A DNA stretch of 64,000 bases from Litorilituus sp. (GTDB lineage Bacteria > Pseudomonadota > Gammaproteobacteria > Enterobacterales > Alteromonadaceae): contig JASMAS010000076.1 in the NCBI GenBank assembly GCA_030754235.1, positions 1-64,000 on the forward strand, given 5' to 3'. Made by a program: the position numbers and the translations under genes. Positions 28,358 to 39,285 of the stretch are shown here, in pieces (positions within the stretch are counted from its first letter, which is position 1; every line of letters begins with the position of its first letter). The notes under the pieces were generated by a model. It was given only the letters and a program-made list of their open reading frames with translations, ran no database searches and was not told where the DNA came from.

Positions 28358-29593
28358 TTAAAATTCACCTTTAAACCAAGCATGAAGACGAGACCATAAA
28401 CCGGTCACCCCTTCTGATTTCCCATGATCTTTCAGTCCTGAATCATGGGCTTTTAGCCCATAATGCAACAAGCCTACGACAGTAGCATAACTGGGATCGT
28501 CAACATATTCTTTTAAACCTTGTACGCCAATAGGTTTGGCAAGTCGCACTGGCATTTGAAATACTTCTTCAGCAAACTCAACCACACCTTCCATTTTGGC
28601 TGTTCCCCCTGTTAATACATACCCTGCGGCAATTTGATCTTCTAGACCTGCTTCTCTTAGCTCTTCTTGGATTAGTTCAAATAATTCATGATATCTTGGC
28701 TCAACCACTTCAGACAATGTGTGACGAGACATACTTCTTGCAGGTCGCCCTCCAACACTAGGTACTTCTATACTTTCTTCCATACTCACTAAGTGCTTTA
28801 GTGCACAGGCATACTGCACTTTAATATCTTCAGCATGGCTCAATGGTGTTCTAAAGATTTTTGCTATATCACTAGTCACTTGGTTACCGGCAACCGGGAT
28901 TACCGCGGTATGTCTTAATGCACCGCCGGTAAATACTGAAATATCCATGGTGCCTGCACCCATATCAACGACACAAATACCCAATTCTTTTTCATCATCG
29001 GTTAGTACAGAGTAGCTTGAAGCCAGTGCTGAAAAAATTAACTGGTCGGCAGTTAAACTACAACGTTCTACACACTTGACTAAATTTTTCGCCATATCAT
29101 TAGCGCAGGTAACAATATGCACCTTAGCTTCCATACGAACACCTGACATGCCAATAGGGCTTTTGATACCATCTTGACAATCAATACTGTATTCTTGTGG
29201 TAAAACATGCAACATACGACGTTCTGCCGAAATAGGTACAGATCGTGCGGTATGAATAACATTGTCAACATCTTCTTGCACGACTTCTTTATCATTAATT
29301 GGCACCATGCCATTTTCATTTTGACAACTAATATGCTTGCCTGAAATACCTAGATAAATCGAGCTAATTTGACAATCAGCCATCAATTCAGCTTCGTTAA
29401 TCGCACGTTGAATAGATTGAATAACTAAATTCAAATCATTAACACCGCCCTTATCCATTCCTCGAGCTGGCTGATTTCCAACACCAACAATGCTCAACTG
29501 ATGATCTGGTGTTATTTCACCAACAGCAACGGAAATTTTGGATGTGCCAATATCTAATCCAACCACTAAATTTCTTTCAGTAACTTTAGGCAT
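28358..29593 (-). CDS. ftsA: Cell division protein FtsA
   Basis: Actin-like ATPase that tethers FtsZ to the membrane. Nucleotide-binding segments include VGLDIGTSKI, VVDMGAGTMD and GYVLTGGTAKMEG. The C-terminal amphipathic helix GLWSRLHAWFKGEF is the membrane-targeting sequence. Length is 411 aa. Its start overlaps the ftsQ end by 8 bp. Confidence 0.98.
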   Translation of the reverse strand: MPKVTERNLVVGLDIGTSKISVAVGEITPDHQLSIVGVGNQPARGMDKGGVNDLNLVIQSIQRAINEAELMADCQISSIYLGISGKHISCQNENGMVPINDKEVVQEDVDNVIHTARSVPISAERRMLHVLPQEYSIDCQDGIKSPIGMSGVRMEAKVHIVTCANDMAKNLVKCVERCSLTADQLIFSALASSYSVLTDDEKELGICVVDMGAGTMDISVFTGGALRHTAVIPVAGNQVTSDIAKIFRTPLSHAEDIKVQYACALKHLVSMEESIEVPSVGGRPARSMSRHTLSEVVEPRYHELFELIQEELREAGLEDQIAAGYVLTGGTAKMEGVVEFAEEVFQMPVRLAKPIGVQGLKEYVDDPSYATVVGLLHYGLKAHDSGLKDHGKSEGVTGLWSRLHAWFKGEF

Positions 29594-30476
29594 TTAAGGC
29601 CAACCCTTCTTCTATGGTACTTAACATTGCTAGGCTTAATTTTTCGCCACAATTTAGTATTTTGTTTATTTTTTGCCACTTAATAGACGACAATTTAGCC
29701 ACTGACTTCCAGCCAACTGCCAACCCAGTATCATAACGTAAATCAATATAATCCACTGCCTGTTTTAGCAATTTATTACTATTATTTTTTTTCTTTACTT
29801 TTTTTGAACCGTGAGACTTAATCAATGGGTATAAGTCTATAAATCGCTGAATACGTTCTACTCTTTCTTCACGACCTAAATTCAACATAACACCATCAGA
29901 TAAAGTTAACTGCCACGAAAAGCGTTCGCTAAGCACTAATTCATCAATTGATAATGCACTATAGTTAAGCAAACTACTGAAATTAGCATAATTTTCTAAT
30001 GCTAATATTTCACTTCCTTCAGGGCCATAAAAATGCGGTACCGCATGCTTTACTTGGTTAATATCAGCTTGAAAAGCTTTACCAAATTGGTTTAATAAAA
30101 AATCCCCATTCCACAGCGCTACCGGTGTTTGATCTACTATGTAAATTTTAACTTCATCTGGCCACTGCTTTCTTACTGCGACTGAATAAACCCAAGGTAG
30201 AACAGATACTTCCGCTTGAATATCATTCACACTCACTTGAAAGAAGTTACCTAAATCAATAGCACTTATGGCATTAAGCACTTCTTGTTTTTGGGTGTAT
30301 GGCATTTCACCACTAATGACTACTGAGCTAACTGGCGAGGTTTCTTGTGCGATTAATTTTTGAACTAACCACCAACCTCCACTGACTAAACTCATCAATA
30401 CAACAACAAAAAAAGCCAAACCAAGACCAAAGGTCAAAGCTTGCTGATTTTGTTTTGTATTAGGATTATTCGTCAT
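29586..30476 (-). CDS. ftsQ: Cell division protein FtsQ
   Basis: Bitopic divisome protein that recruits FtsB/FtsL. One membrane helix (about 16-38) is followed by the POTRA domain (PVSSVVISGEMPYTQKQEVLNAI) and the FtsQ beta domain with LPWVYSVAVRKQWPDEVKIYI. A lysine- and asparagine-rich stretch (KKVKKKNNSNK, about residue 222-232) interrupts the usual segment before the conserved YIDLRYDTGLAVGWK. Length of 296 aa is slightly long for the family. Confidence 0.95.
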   Translation of the reverse strand: MTNNPNTKQNQQALTFGLGLAFFVVVLMSLVSGGWWLVQKLIAQETSPVSSVVISGEMPYTQKQEVLNAISAIDLGNFFQVSVNDIQAEVSVLPWVYSVAVRKQWPDEVKIYIVDQTPVALWNGDFLLNQFGKAFQADINQVKHAVPHFYGPEGSEILALENYANFSSLLNYSALSIDELVLSERFSWQLTLSDGVMLNLGREERVERIQRFIDLYPLIKSHGSKKVKKKNNSNKLLKQAVDYIDLRYDTGLAVGWKSVAKLSSIKWQKINKILNCGEKLSLAMLSTIEEGLALNA

Positions 30477-30501
30477 TTTATTCTCTTATCTCAGCTGTTT
30501 A

Positions 30502-31452
30502 TCACACGTCATTGTTAGCGACACTTAGCAATACTATTCGCTCAACTAATTCATCAAATTTTAAACCATGCACCTTTGCTGCTTTTGGTACTAACGAAGT
30601 TTCTGTCATGCCAGGGACAGTATTCACTTCTAAAAGCTGCCACTCACCTTGTGAATTTCGCATTAAATCAACACGTCCCCAGCCGCTTGCTCCCGTGGCG
30701 TTGAATGCTTGCAAAGATAAGGTTTTTATTTGCTCTTCTTGTGCTACTGATAAACCACATGGGCAATGATACTGTGTACTTGTTGATTGGTACTTTGCCT
30801 CGTAATCATAAAATTCACGGGGTGTTTGCATATGAATTACCGGCAATGCTTCTTCTCCCAATATCGCCACTGTATATTCTGGACCATCAATCCATGCTTC
30901 TAGCAATATTTCACCATCAAAGCCAAATGCTTCAACTAATGCATTGTGCAATTTAGTTGCTGTGTCAGCCATTGCCATCCCTATACTTGAACCTTCTCGG
31001 GCTGGCTTAACCATCACTTTGCCACCTAACTTAGCTAATAAATGAGCAACATCAAGTTGTGGAAATGCGTTTTTTTTGACCACAGCAAATGGCGCTGTTG
31101 GCAAACCACATGCTTTAAATATTTGTTTACTGCGCACTTTATCCATGGATAAGGCAGATCCTAAAACGTTTGATCCTGTGTAGGTGATATTTAATGATTC
31201 TAACGCCCCTTGAATAGCCCCGTCTTCACCACCGCGACCATGCAACGCAATAAAAGCATACTTAATATTTTTATCCACTAAAACTGTTAGAGGATGCTCT
31301 TTGGTATCTATCAGGTGTACTGTAAAACCAGCTTGTTTTAACCCTTGTGCAATTGCTTTACCTGAATTAAGTGAAACATCTCGCTCTGCTGAGTTACCAC
31401 CATATAAGACGGCAATGGGCTGTTTTTTAATTTGCTCAATATTCATCATCAA
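30502..31452 (-). CDS. ddlB: D-alanine--D-alanine ligase
   Basis: ATP-grasp ligase making the D-Ala-D-Ala dipeptide used by MurF. Recognisable segments are [45 protein letters not shown] and [19 protein letters not shown]. Length of 316 aa is typical. Its ATGATGA start overlaps the murC stop by 4 bp. Confidence 0.98.
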   Translation of the reverse strand: MMMNIEQIKKQPIAVLYGGNSAERDVSLNSGKAIAQGLKQAGFTVHLIDTKEHPLTVLVDKNIKYAFIALHGRGGEDGAIQGALESLNITYTGSNVLGSALSMDKVRSKQIFKACGLPTAPFAVVKKNAFPQLDVAHLLAKLGGKVMVKPAREGSSIGMAMADTATKLHNALVEAFGFDGEILLEAWIDGPEYTVAILGEEALPVIHMQTPREFYDYEAKYQSTSTQYHCPCGLSVAQEEQIKTLSLQAFNATGASGWGRVDLMRNSQGEWQLLEVNTVPGMTETSLVPKAAKVHGLKFDELVERIVLLSVANNDV

Positions 31453-32894
31453 GCCTTGCCTACTTGTAATAATGCGTTACTCGATAGAGTTCTTGCAACA
31501 GCACCAATATTGCCAGCTCCTTGAGTAATAACCATGTCGTTATCTCGCAATTGTGCGGCCAGTAATTCAGGTAATTTTTCAAGGTCACTCACGTATATGG
31601 GCTCTACTTGTCCCCGCTGCCTAATTGAACGTGCCAAACTTTTACTATCTGCTGAAGCAATTGGCGCTTCGCCTGCACCATAAACATCTAATAAAAACAA
31701 ACAATCGACTTCTGACAATACTTCAACAAAGTCTTCATAAAGATCGCGCGTACGAGAATAACGATGAGGCTGAAATACCATCACTAAACGCTTATCTTGC
31801 CAGCCAGTTCTCATCGCTAAAATGGTTGCTTCGACTTCACTTGGATGATGGCCGTAATCATCAACTAACACCATAGTCCCTGCATCAGTTGTTAACTCAG
31901 CCAACTGTTCAAAACGACGACCAATACCTGCAAATTCAGTTAATGCTTGGCAAATTGCGTCATCCGTTATTCCTTCATCTTTTGCAACCGCTACCCCAGC
32001 TAAGGCATTTAAAACATTGTGCTGCCCCGGTAAATTTACGCTCATTTTGCGTGATGGTTGGCCATTTATCTCAACGGTGAAACTGCTCACTCCTGCATCT
32101 TGTTGATAATTTACCGCACGAATATCAGCGTCATCAGAAAAACCATAGGTGATTACTTGTCGACCAATACGCGGCAATAATTCACGTACTACAGGGTTAT
32201 CAATACAGACTACAGCTAAGCCATAAAAAGGTAAATTATGCAAAAACTCGATATAAGTATCTTTGAGTTTTTCAAAATCCCCTTGGTAAGTTTCCATATG
32301 ATCGGCGTCGATGTTGGTGATCACCGACACCATAGGTTGTAAATGCAAAAATGATGCGTCACTTTCATCCGCCTCAGCGACCAAATATCGGCTACTCCCT
32401 AAACGAGCATTAGTACCGGCACTGTTTAATAGACCACCAATAACAAAAGTAGGGTCTAATTTTCCCTGCGCAAAGATACTGGCAATTAAACTAGTCGTTG
32501 TTGTTTTGCCATGAGTTCCCGCTATAGCAATGCCATGACGAAAACGCATTAGCTCTGCTAACATTTCAGCTCGTCTCACCACAGGAATTCGTTGCGCTTT
32601 TGCTGCAACTAACTCAGGGTTATCTTGATTAATGGCAGTAGAAACAACAATAACGCTAGCACCAACGACATGTTCGCTAGCATGACCTAATTGAATGTTA
32701 GCACCTAGTGATGTTAATCGTTTAACAACTTGGTTACAGCCAATATCAGACCCTGAAATTTGATAGCCTTCATTGAGCAATACTTCAGCAATACCACCCA
32801 TACCAGCGCCACCAATACCAACAAAATGAATTCGTTTGACACGACGCATTTCTGGAATATTCGTTAAGCTATTTTTTCTTGCTGTTTGACTCAT
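31449..32894 (-). CDS. murC: UDP-N-acetylmuramate--L-alanine ligase
   Basis: Adds L-Ala to UDP-MurNAc, the first step of the stem peptide. The dinucleotide-like N-terminal [14 protein letters not shown], the ATP loop [11 protein letters not shown] and the central [10 protein letters not shown] are intact; the C-terminal domain contains [10 protein letters not shown] and FQPHRYSRT. Length is 481 aa. Overlaps both murG and ddlB by 4 bp. Confidence 0.98.
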   Translation of the reverse strand: MSQTARKNSLTNIPEMRRVKRIHFVGIGGAGMGGIAEVLLNEGYQISGSDIGCNQVVKRLTSLGANIQLGHASEHVVGASVIVVSTAINQDNPELVAAKAQRIPVVRRAEMLAELMRFRHGIAIAGTHGKTTTTSLIASIFAQGKLDPTFVIGGLLNSAGTNARLGSSRYLVAEADESDASFLHLQPMVSVITNIDADHMETYQGDFEKLKDTYIEFLHNLPFYGLAVVCIDNPVVRELLPRIGRQVITYGFSDDADIRAVNYQQDAGVSSFTVEINGQPSRKMSVNLPGQHNVLNALAGVAVAKDEGITDDAICQALTEFAGIGRRFEQLAELTTDAGTMVLVDDYGHHPSEVEATILAMRTGWQDKRLVMVFQPHRYSRTRDLYEDFVEVLSEVDCLFLLDVYGAGEAPIASADSKSLARSIRQRGQVEPIYVSDLEKLPELLAAQLRDNDMVITQGAGNIGAVARTLSSNALLQVGKA

Positions 32895-34042
32895 CGTTTT
32901 ACTCTGTTCATTTTAAGTGCATTTTGCTTATTATCCGGTAGTAGTTGCTGACAAATATCTGCAACTTTACTTGTGGCATCAGGGTGAGCGGCTTCAAACG
33001 CTAACTTCGCCATTTTTTTTAATTTTTCAGGTGTACTAAAAAGTGCCTGAAATTCCTGAGTTAAACTGTCAACGGTCAGCTCACTTTGCTTCATTATCTT
33101 GGCACCACCACACGCCACTAGATATTGTGCATTCTTAGTTTGGTGGTCATCCACAGCATGGGGTAGTGGCACAAAAATAGCTGGTGTTGCCGCCATGGCA
33201 AGTTCAGAAACAGTTAATGCACCTGCTCGACATAACACAATATCAGCCCATTGATATGCACTCGCCATATCTTTAATAAACTCTGTCACCCTAATTTTTT
33301 CGTTTGTCACACTAAACTGTGTGTAAGCAGATATCACTTGCTCTTGTTTATCTTTCCCTGTTTGGTGCCAGATATTAACCCCTGCTTCCATTGACTGTGC
33401 CGTTATGAGTTTTTCAAAGCTTTGCGGCATCATTTGATTCAAGATTTGCGCACCTAAGCTGCCACCGACCACTAAAACATTGTATGAATTTTCAAATTCA
33501 CTTTGCATAACAGTGTTATTATCTTGCTCACCTATGCTAGCTCTAAGTGGATTACCCACTACTTGAGCATTCACTTTACTATGAAAGGCATCTGGAAATG
33601 CACAACACACTATAGTGGCAATGCGGCTTAATAACCGATTAGTCAAACCAGCAGCGGCATTTTGCTCATGTACCACTAACGGCTTTTTCATCAACCAAGT
33701 GGCTAATCCTCCCGGAGCACTGGCATACCCTCCCATACCTAGCACCACATCGGGTTTGGTTTGTTTAATTATCTTTATTGCTTGCCATAATGATTTAATC
33801 AACTTAAACGGCAGGGTTAACCACGACACTAAACCCTTATTACGCAAACCACTGATATTAACAAATGAAATATCATAACCGTGTTCGGGTACTAAGCTTG
33901 CTTCCATACGATCCGCCGTGCCTAACCAGTGTATATGCCAACCTTGCTGCTTTAGCATATCGGCCACTGCAAGGCCTGGGAAAATATGACCTCCAGTCCC
34001 TCCAGCCATCACTAATAATGTCGGTACATTGTGTGGGGACAT
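32891..34042 (-). CDS. murG: UDP-GlcNAc transferase making lipid II
   Basis: Peripheral membrane GT28 glycosyltransferase that converts lipid I to lipid II. The motifs [53 protein letters not shown] and the acceptor loop [12 protein letters not shown] are present. Length is 383 aa; the C-terminal tail [15 protein letters not shown] is basic. It overlaps ftsW by 1 bp. Confidence 0.98.
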   Translation of the reverse strand: MSPHNVPTLLVMAGGTGGHIFPGLAVADMLKQQGWHIHWLGTADRMEASLVPEHGYDISFVNISGLRNKGLVSWLTLPFKLIKSLWQAIKIIKQTKPDVVLGMGGYASAPGGLATWLMKKPLVVHEQNAAAGLTNRLLSRIATIVCCAFPDAFHSKVNAQVVGNPLRASIGEQDNNTVMQSEFENSYNVLVVGGSLGAQILNQMMPQSFEKLITAQSMEAGVNIWHQTGKDKQEQVISAYTQFSVTNEKIRVTEFIKDMASAYQWADIVLCRAGALTVSELAMAATPAIFVPLPHAVDDHQTKNAQYLVACGGAKIMKQSELTVDSLTQEFQALFSTPEKLKKMAKLAFEAAHPDATSKVADICQQLLPDNKQNALKMNRVKR

Positions 34043-35277
34043 TATTTCTTCCCCTTACTTTTAGAGGAAGTGGCTTGAATGCTTTGCATGCGTAATTCAT
34101 GATCTATGCGTATTAAAATGACAACCGCAATAGTCATGATAATCATTGAGCTACCTCCATAACTTATCAATGGCATAGTTAAGCCTTTAGTCGGTACCAT
34201 ACCTGCACTAGCACCAACATTTACCGCCGCTTGAAAACACATCCAAATACCAATGGCGTAGGCAAAAAAACCTTCAAAAAACTTTTCTTTTGCTAGTGCC
34301 TTTCGACCTAAAATCAAGGCTTTATATACCAAGCACATACTTAACAGTATAATCACCGCAATACCAATAAAGCCGACTTCTTCCGCTAATACCGCCATAA
34401 CAAAGTCGGTATGTGCCTCTGGAAGGTAGTCTAATTTTTGTATACTATTTCCTAAACCCTGCCCGAATAATTCACCGCGGCCATAGGCCATCAACGATTG
34501 TGTTAGTTGATACCCACTACCAAAAGGGTCTTGCCAAGGATCTAAAAAGCTGGTGATGCGTCGCCAGCGATAGGGTTCAAAAATAGCCAACAAAGACAGT
34601 AAAACCACCCCAACAGACGCTAAGCTAATAAATTGCCATAACTTTGCACCAGCTAAAAAAAGCAAACCAAATGTGGTGACGAACATCACAATAATGGTAC
34701 CTAAGTCAGGTTGTCTTAATAATAAAGCAGCCAGTAATGCAAATACCACTAACGGCTTAGCAAAGCCCTTCCAATCTTCCATCACTTGATCACGACGGCG
34801 AACTAAATAAGCGGCCAAGTAGCAGAAGAAAAATAGTTTGGCAGGCTCAGCAGCCTGAACCGTGATAGGGCCAACAACAATCCATCGCGTTGAACCATTA
34901 ACCGAACGACCAATAAGCAAGACAACCACGAGTAGCAAAATACCAAACATCAGCAAGTAGCTACTATTTTTTTGCCACCATGACAGCGGTATTTGCAAAG
35001 CAACGCCAGCAATCCCCATACTTAAAATAATATAAATGGTATGGCGAATCACAAAGTGAAATGGGTTATTAAAAAGGCGTTCAGCGACCGGCATAGATGA
35101 GCTAGCTACCATAATTAGCCCTATCATATACATGCTAAGCGCTAAAAGGATAAAACTGCGATCAAACACTTCACTAGTGTGCTTTTGCTCAGGGGTAAAA
35201 ATATTTGCTAAATTTTTACCAACTACCTGCTTAAGCATCGTTAATGGTTGTTTCATTTCATTTGCAGAAATACTCAT
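34042..35277 (-). CDS. ftsW: Lipid II polymerase FtsW
   Basis: SEDS-family polytopic glycosyltransferase that works with FtsI at the septum. About ten membrane helices, and the signatures GRSVNGSTRWI, EPAKLFFFCYLAAYLVRR with the catalytic-loop segment GRGELFGQGLGNSIQKLDYLPEAHTDF, and GLTMPLISYGGSS near the end. Length of 411 aa. A soluble N-terminal extension of about 40 residues precedes the first helix. Confidence 0.98.
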   Translation of the reverse strand: MSISANEMKQPLTMLKQVVGKNLANIFTPEQKHTSEVFDRSFILLALSMYMIGLIMVASSSMPVAERLFNNPFHFVIRHTIYIILSMGIAGVALQIPLSWWQKNSSYLLMFGILLLVVVLLIGRSVNGSTRWIVVGPITVQAAEPAKLFFFCYLAAYLVRRRDQVMEDWKGFAKPLVVFALLAALLLRQPDLGTIIVMFVTTFGLLFLAGAKLWQFISLASVGVVLLSLLAIFEPYRWRRITSFLDPWQDPFGSGYQLTQSLMAYGRGELFGQGLGNSIQKLDYLPEAHTDFVMAVLAEEVGFIGIAVIILLSMCLVYKALILGRKALAKEKFFEGFFAYAIGIWMCFQAAVNVGASAGMVPTKGLTMPLISYGGSSMIIMTIAVVILIRIDHELRMQSIQATSSKSKGKK

Positions 35278-36722
35278 AAGCTCACCTCAGCATGCTTGGC
35301 TATCGCTGCCATAAACTGCTCACCACGCTGGGCGAAGTTTTTAAACATATCAATGCTAGCACAAGCTGGAGATAACAAGACAATATCGTTAGTCTTGGCG
35401 AGTATTGCCCCTTTTTCAACAGCTTCAGTGAGAGAATTTACTTTAGAAACAGCAGTACCCGCTTTAATGACTAACTGTGCAATGATATCTCCATCTTTAC
35501 CGAAGCTAATCACTTGACTGACATGTTTTGAAATAGAGGTAACTAGTGGAGTAAAGTCAGCACCTTTACCCTCGCCACCAGCAATTAATATAATATTTTG
35601 CCCCTTGGCCAGTGTTTTTGCTAAGCCTTCAACAGCCGCTATGGTTGCGCCAATATTGGTGGCTTTTGAGTCATTGATCCAAATAATATTATCTGTGCTG
35701 GCAACACGCTGACATCGATGAGCAAGCCCAGTAAAACTTGCAAAATTATCGACCATTGCCGTTAGTGACCAACCAGCGCGAGAGCCTAATGCTAATACCG
35801 CCAAATAATTAAGAGCGTTATGCATGCCAGCCAGTGGCAAAGTATCTAGGGCAATTAAATTTTGCTCGCCAAAGGCCAAATAGCCCTGAGTTATATGCAA
35901 GTTTTCTTTACTCTTTTCTTGAATAAAGCGCACACCAAACTGACCTTCTTTCGGTTCATTACTACCAAAAGAAATGCTTTCTTGCTGAAGATTTAAGGTT
36001 TTAGTTGCCTGATCATCACGGTTAGTCACCGCGCACTGGGTCAGTTGATAAATGCTTTGCTTTATCGTCTGATAATTTTTCATGGTTTTATGGCGGTCTA
36101 AATGATCATCACTGACATTAAGCACCGTAGCCGCAATAGCTTGCATACTTTTTAAGGTTTCTAATTGGAAACTTGAAAGCTCTAGAATAACTAAGTCAGG
36201 TAACAAGGTTGTATGATCTATCTGTTCTTGGCTAAATAAATCCAATACTGGTTGACCAATATTGCCACCAAGCTGTGCGTTGATGCCCAGCGATGACGCT
36301 AGGTGTGCTAACAAGGATACTACGGTAGATTTACCATTAGAACCAGTGACCGCCAATATATTCATTGGATTTGTTCGCTCATTATTTAGCAGAGAAAAAA
36401 GCTCAACATCCCCCATCACTTGGCAGTCAGGTTTTATGTATTGTGAAATTTCAGCCATTGAACAGTCAATGCCTGGACTTACTATGATGACATCGGCATT
36501 GGTTATTAATGCAGAGTCCCATTGCCCTGTTGATAATGTGACGTCAGGGTAGTTATCAGCAAAATCGTCAAGAGAATATTTCTCGTTAAATGGGTGTATA
36601 CGAGAGTCATTAACGGCAAAAGACAAACCATGGCTTGCTAAAAAGCGCACACAGGACATACCTGTAAGCCCTGCGCCTAGCACCAATAGTTGTTTCTCTT
36701 TAAAAGCGGTTAATAATGTCAT
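35274..36722 (-). CDS. murD: UDP-MurNAc-L-Ala--D-glutamate ligase
   Basis: Adds D-Glu to UDP-MurNAc-L-Ala. Shows the N-terminal LVLGAGLTGMSCVRFL, ATP loop TGSNGKSTVVSLL, and C-terminal DSKATNIGATIAAVEG. Length of 482 aa is a little above the usual 440-450; the excess looks spread over loops (for example around TNPMNIL and KEGQFGVRFIQEKSKENLH). Overlaps ftsW by 4 bp. Confidence 0.97.
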   Translation of the reverse strand: MTLLTAFKEKQLLVLGAGLTGMSCVRFLASHGLSFAVNDSRIHPFNEKYSLDDFADNYPDVTLSTGQWDSALITNADVIIVSPGIDCSMAEISQYIKPDCQVMGDVELFSLLNNERTNPMNILAVTGSNGKSTVVSLLAHLASSLGINAQLGGNIGQPVLDLFSQEQIDHTTLLPDLVILELSSFQLETLKSMQAIAATVLNVSDDHLDRHKTMKNYQTIKQSIYQLTQCAVTNRDDQATKTLNLQQESISFGSNEPKEGQFGVRFIQEKSKENLHITQGYLAFGEQNLIALDTLPLAGMHNALNYLAVLALGSRAGWSLTAMVDNFASFTGLAHRCQRVASTDNIIWINDSKATNIGATIAAVEGLAKTLAKGQNIILIAGGEGKGADFTPLVTSISKHVSQVISFGKDGDIIAQLVIKAGTAVSKVNSLTEAVEKGAILAKTNDIVLLSPACASIDMFKNFAQRGEQFMAAIAKHAEVSL

Positions 36723-36766
36723 TACTCTTTCGTTACTCTTTTTTATCTAAAAGTTCTCATGATTGG

Positions 36767-37846
36767 CTATCTTAATTTCAACGTTGCTAAACCTATAAGC
36801 ACCAAAATTAATGAAATAATCCAAAAACGTACGATAACTCTCGGCTCTGGCCAGCCTTTCAACTCATAATGGTGGTGAATAGGTGCCATGCGAAAAATAC
36901 GTTGGCCACGCATTTTATATGAACCCACTTGCAAAATAACTGACACCGTTTCCATGACAAAAACGCCGCCCATAATAAAGAGGACTAATTCTTGTCTTAC
37001 CAACACCGCAATAACACCCAGCGCGGCGCCTAACGCTAATGAACCAACATCACCCATAAAAACTTGAGCAGGGTAAGTGTTAAACCATAAAAAGCCTAAG
37101 CCAGCACCAACAATAGCTGTACAGACCACCACCAGTTCGCTAGTCATGGCGATATAAGGAATATTCAAATATGTGGCAAAATTAACATGACCTGTAACAT
37201 AGGCAAATAAGGCAAACGCGCCCGCCACCATAATAGTAGGTACTATCGCTAAACCATCTAGACCGTCGGTTAAATTCACTGCATTACTAGTACCCACAAT
37301 GACAAAGTAGGTCATGACAATATAAAACATGCCTAATTGTGGCATCACATCTTTAATAAAAGGAATAAGTAAAAAGGTTTGATCTGGGTGAGATATTTGG
37401 TACAAGAAAATAGCGGTAGCTAAACCTGCCACGGTCTGCCAAAAATATTTCCACTTAGCAATTAAGCCATTTGAGTCTTTACGAATCACTTTTCGATAAT
37501 CATCAATAAAGCCAATTAAACCAAAGCTTGCCACCACAAAAACCACTACCCAAACATAGGTATTACTTAAATCTGCCCATAATAGAACACTGAAAATAAT
37601 CGAGGCGAGGATTAATAACCCTCCCATGGTAGGTGTGCCAGATTTCGATAAATGGCTTTCTGGTCCGTCATCGCGAACCGTTTGGCCGATTTGCATGGTT
37701 TGCAAATAGCGAATCAGTTTAGGACCAAAATATAACGAAATAAATAATGCTGTTAACGTGCTTACAATCGCTCTAAATGTTAAGTATGAAAACACATTAA
37801 AAGCGCTATAGTATTGGGTTAAATATTCAGCTAACCAGTGTAACAT
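36767..37846 (-). CDS. mraY: Phospho-MurNAc-pentapeptide transferase
   Basis: Integral membrane enzyme that makes lipid I from UDP-MurNAc-pentapeptide and undecaprenyl phosphate. The catalytic segments [43 protein letters not shown] and [15 protein letters not shown] are all intact. Length is 359 aa with ten predicted helices. Overlaps murF by 1 bp. Confidence 0.98.
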   Translation of the reverse strand: MLHWLAEYLTQYYSAFNVFSYLTFRAIVSTLTALFISLYFGPKLIRYLQTMQIGQTVRDDGPESHLSKSGTPTMGGLLILASIIFSVLLWADLSNTYVWVVVFVVASFGLIGFIDDYRKVIRKDSNGLIAKWKYFWQTVAGLATAIFLYQISHPDQTFLLIPFIKDVMPQLGMFYIVMTYFVIVGTSNAVNLTDGLDGLAIVPTIMVAGAFALFAYVTGHVNFATYLNIPYIAMTSELVVVCTAIVGAGLGFLWFNTYPAQVFMGDVGSLALGAALGVIAVLVRQELVLFIMGGVFVMETVSVILQVGSYKMRGQRIFRMAPIHHHYELKGWPEPRVIVRFWIISLILVLIGLATLKLR

Positions 37847-39285
37847 TAGGAGTTATCCTCAATAGGTTGACTTTGTTTTTCGTGCCAACGAATAATTTCT
37901 TCAACGACATACTCCATATGAGCGCTACGAGAGCCTTTAACTAAAATTTGGCTGTTTTGTTGTTGTTTTTGTTGTTCTAATAGGGAAAAAAGCCGAGTAG
38001 TTAGCGCTGCTCTTTCACTAAAATGTTCGCTTAATGCTTGATTGTTTTTTGCAAAGCCATCGCTGGTATTTTGACTTAACACACCTAAGGTAAAGAGCAC
38101 ATCAATACCTTGCTCCTTTGCAAACTCACCAACCTCTTGGTGATAAATACGTGCATCGCAACCCAATTCAGCCATGTCACCTAAAATTAAAATTCGTTGC
38201 CCTGAATAATTAGCTAGCAAAGCAATAGCCGCTTTTATAGATTCAACATTAGCATTGTAGGTGTCATCAATAAGCTTTAAACGCTGCCCTAATTGATGAA
38301 TATTTAAGCGCCCCTTCACGGGTGCCATTTCAGCTAAACCAAGAGATATGTCCACTAAACTTGCGCCACATTCAATCGCAGCGGCGGCGGCAGCAACGGC
38401 ATTACAAACATTATGTTTTCCAGGTAACGGTAATACTATTTCGCGTTTGCCAATAGGTGTTTTCAAGTCAAAACTAGCACAACCATTTTCATCTAACTGA
38501 ACGTTACTACTCGAAAAGTCAGCATTGGTAGGGTTTAAACAAGAAAATGTATGTACTTTTTTATTGGTAAGTCGCCATTGCCATTTACTGGTATATTTAG
38601 TGTCTTTGTTATAAAGGGCAACCCCTTCATCACCTAGCCCAGCGAAGATTTCACCTTTAGCACGAGCAACACCACATAAATCACCAAACCCTTCTAAATG
38701 AGCAGCAGCAATATTATTGATCATAGCGACATCAGGTTTTACTAACTCTGTTGTATAGGCTATTTCACCAATGTGATTCGCACCCATTTCTATTACAGCA
38801 AAATCATCCTCTGCAGATAATTGTAATAAGGTCAGTGGCACACCAATATCATTATTAAAATTACCTTCGGTCGCTAACACTTTCCCAAGTCGAGACAAAA
38901 TAGCCGCTAACATTTCTTTTACTGTTGTTTTTCCGCTACTACCCGTTATACCGACCGTTTTTGGCGCAACTTTTGTTTTAACATAGGCTGCTATTTTTCC
39001 CAGTGCAATTCGAGTATCATCGACAAGAATTTGTGCAACAGAAGTACTGTCTATGCCATCAATCAAGTGTTCAACAATCAAGACTTGACAACCTTTTGCG
39101 ATAACTTGCTCAGCAAAGCGATGTCCATCAAAATTAGGGCCTTTTAAGGCTAAAAAGGCCTCATATTTCTGTAATGCGCGAGAGTCAGTAACCAGATTAT
39201 CAACACTCAATGAAGCTAAGCTCTCAGAGCAAAATAACTCTCCCTTAGCCGCATTACTTAGCTCGGTAATTGTTAAAGTTATCAT
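37846..39285 (-). CDS. murF: UDP-MurNAc-tripeptide--D-Ala-D-Ala ligase
   Basis: Completes the UDP-MurNAc-pentapeptide. Contains VDSRALQ-like VTDSRALQ at the N-terminus, ATP loop [15 protein letters not shown], the ligand loop [10 protein letters not shown], and the C-terminal [18 protein letters not shown]. Length is 479 aa. Its stop overlaps mraY by 1 bp, and its start overlaps the murE end by 4 bp. Confidence 0.98.
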   Translation of the reverse strand: MITLTITELSNAAKGELFCSESLASLSVDNLVTDSRALQKYEAFLALKGPNFDGHRFAEQVIAKGCQVLIVEHLIDGIDSTSVAQILVDDTRIALGKIAAYVKTKVAPKTVGITGSSGKTTVKEMLAAILSRLGKVLATEGNFNNDIGVPLTLLQLSAEDDFAVIEMGANHIGEIAYTTELVKPDVAMINNIAAAHLEGFGDLCGVARAKGEIFAGLGDEGVALYNKDTKYTSKWQWRLTNKKVHTFSCLNPTNADFSSSNVQLDENGCASFDLKTPIGKREIVLPLPGKHNVCNAVAAAAAAIECGASLVDISLGLAEMAPVKGRLNIHQLGQRLKLIDDTYNANVESIKAAIALLANYSGQRILILGDMAELGCDARIYHQEVGEFAKEQGIDVLFTLGVLSQNTSDGFAKNNQALSEHFSERAALTTRLFSLLEQQKQQQNSQILVKGSRSAHMEYVVEEIIRWHEKQSQPIEDNS

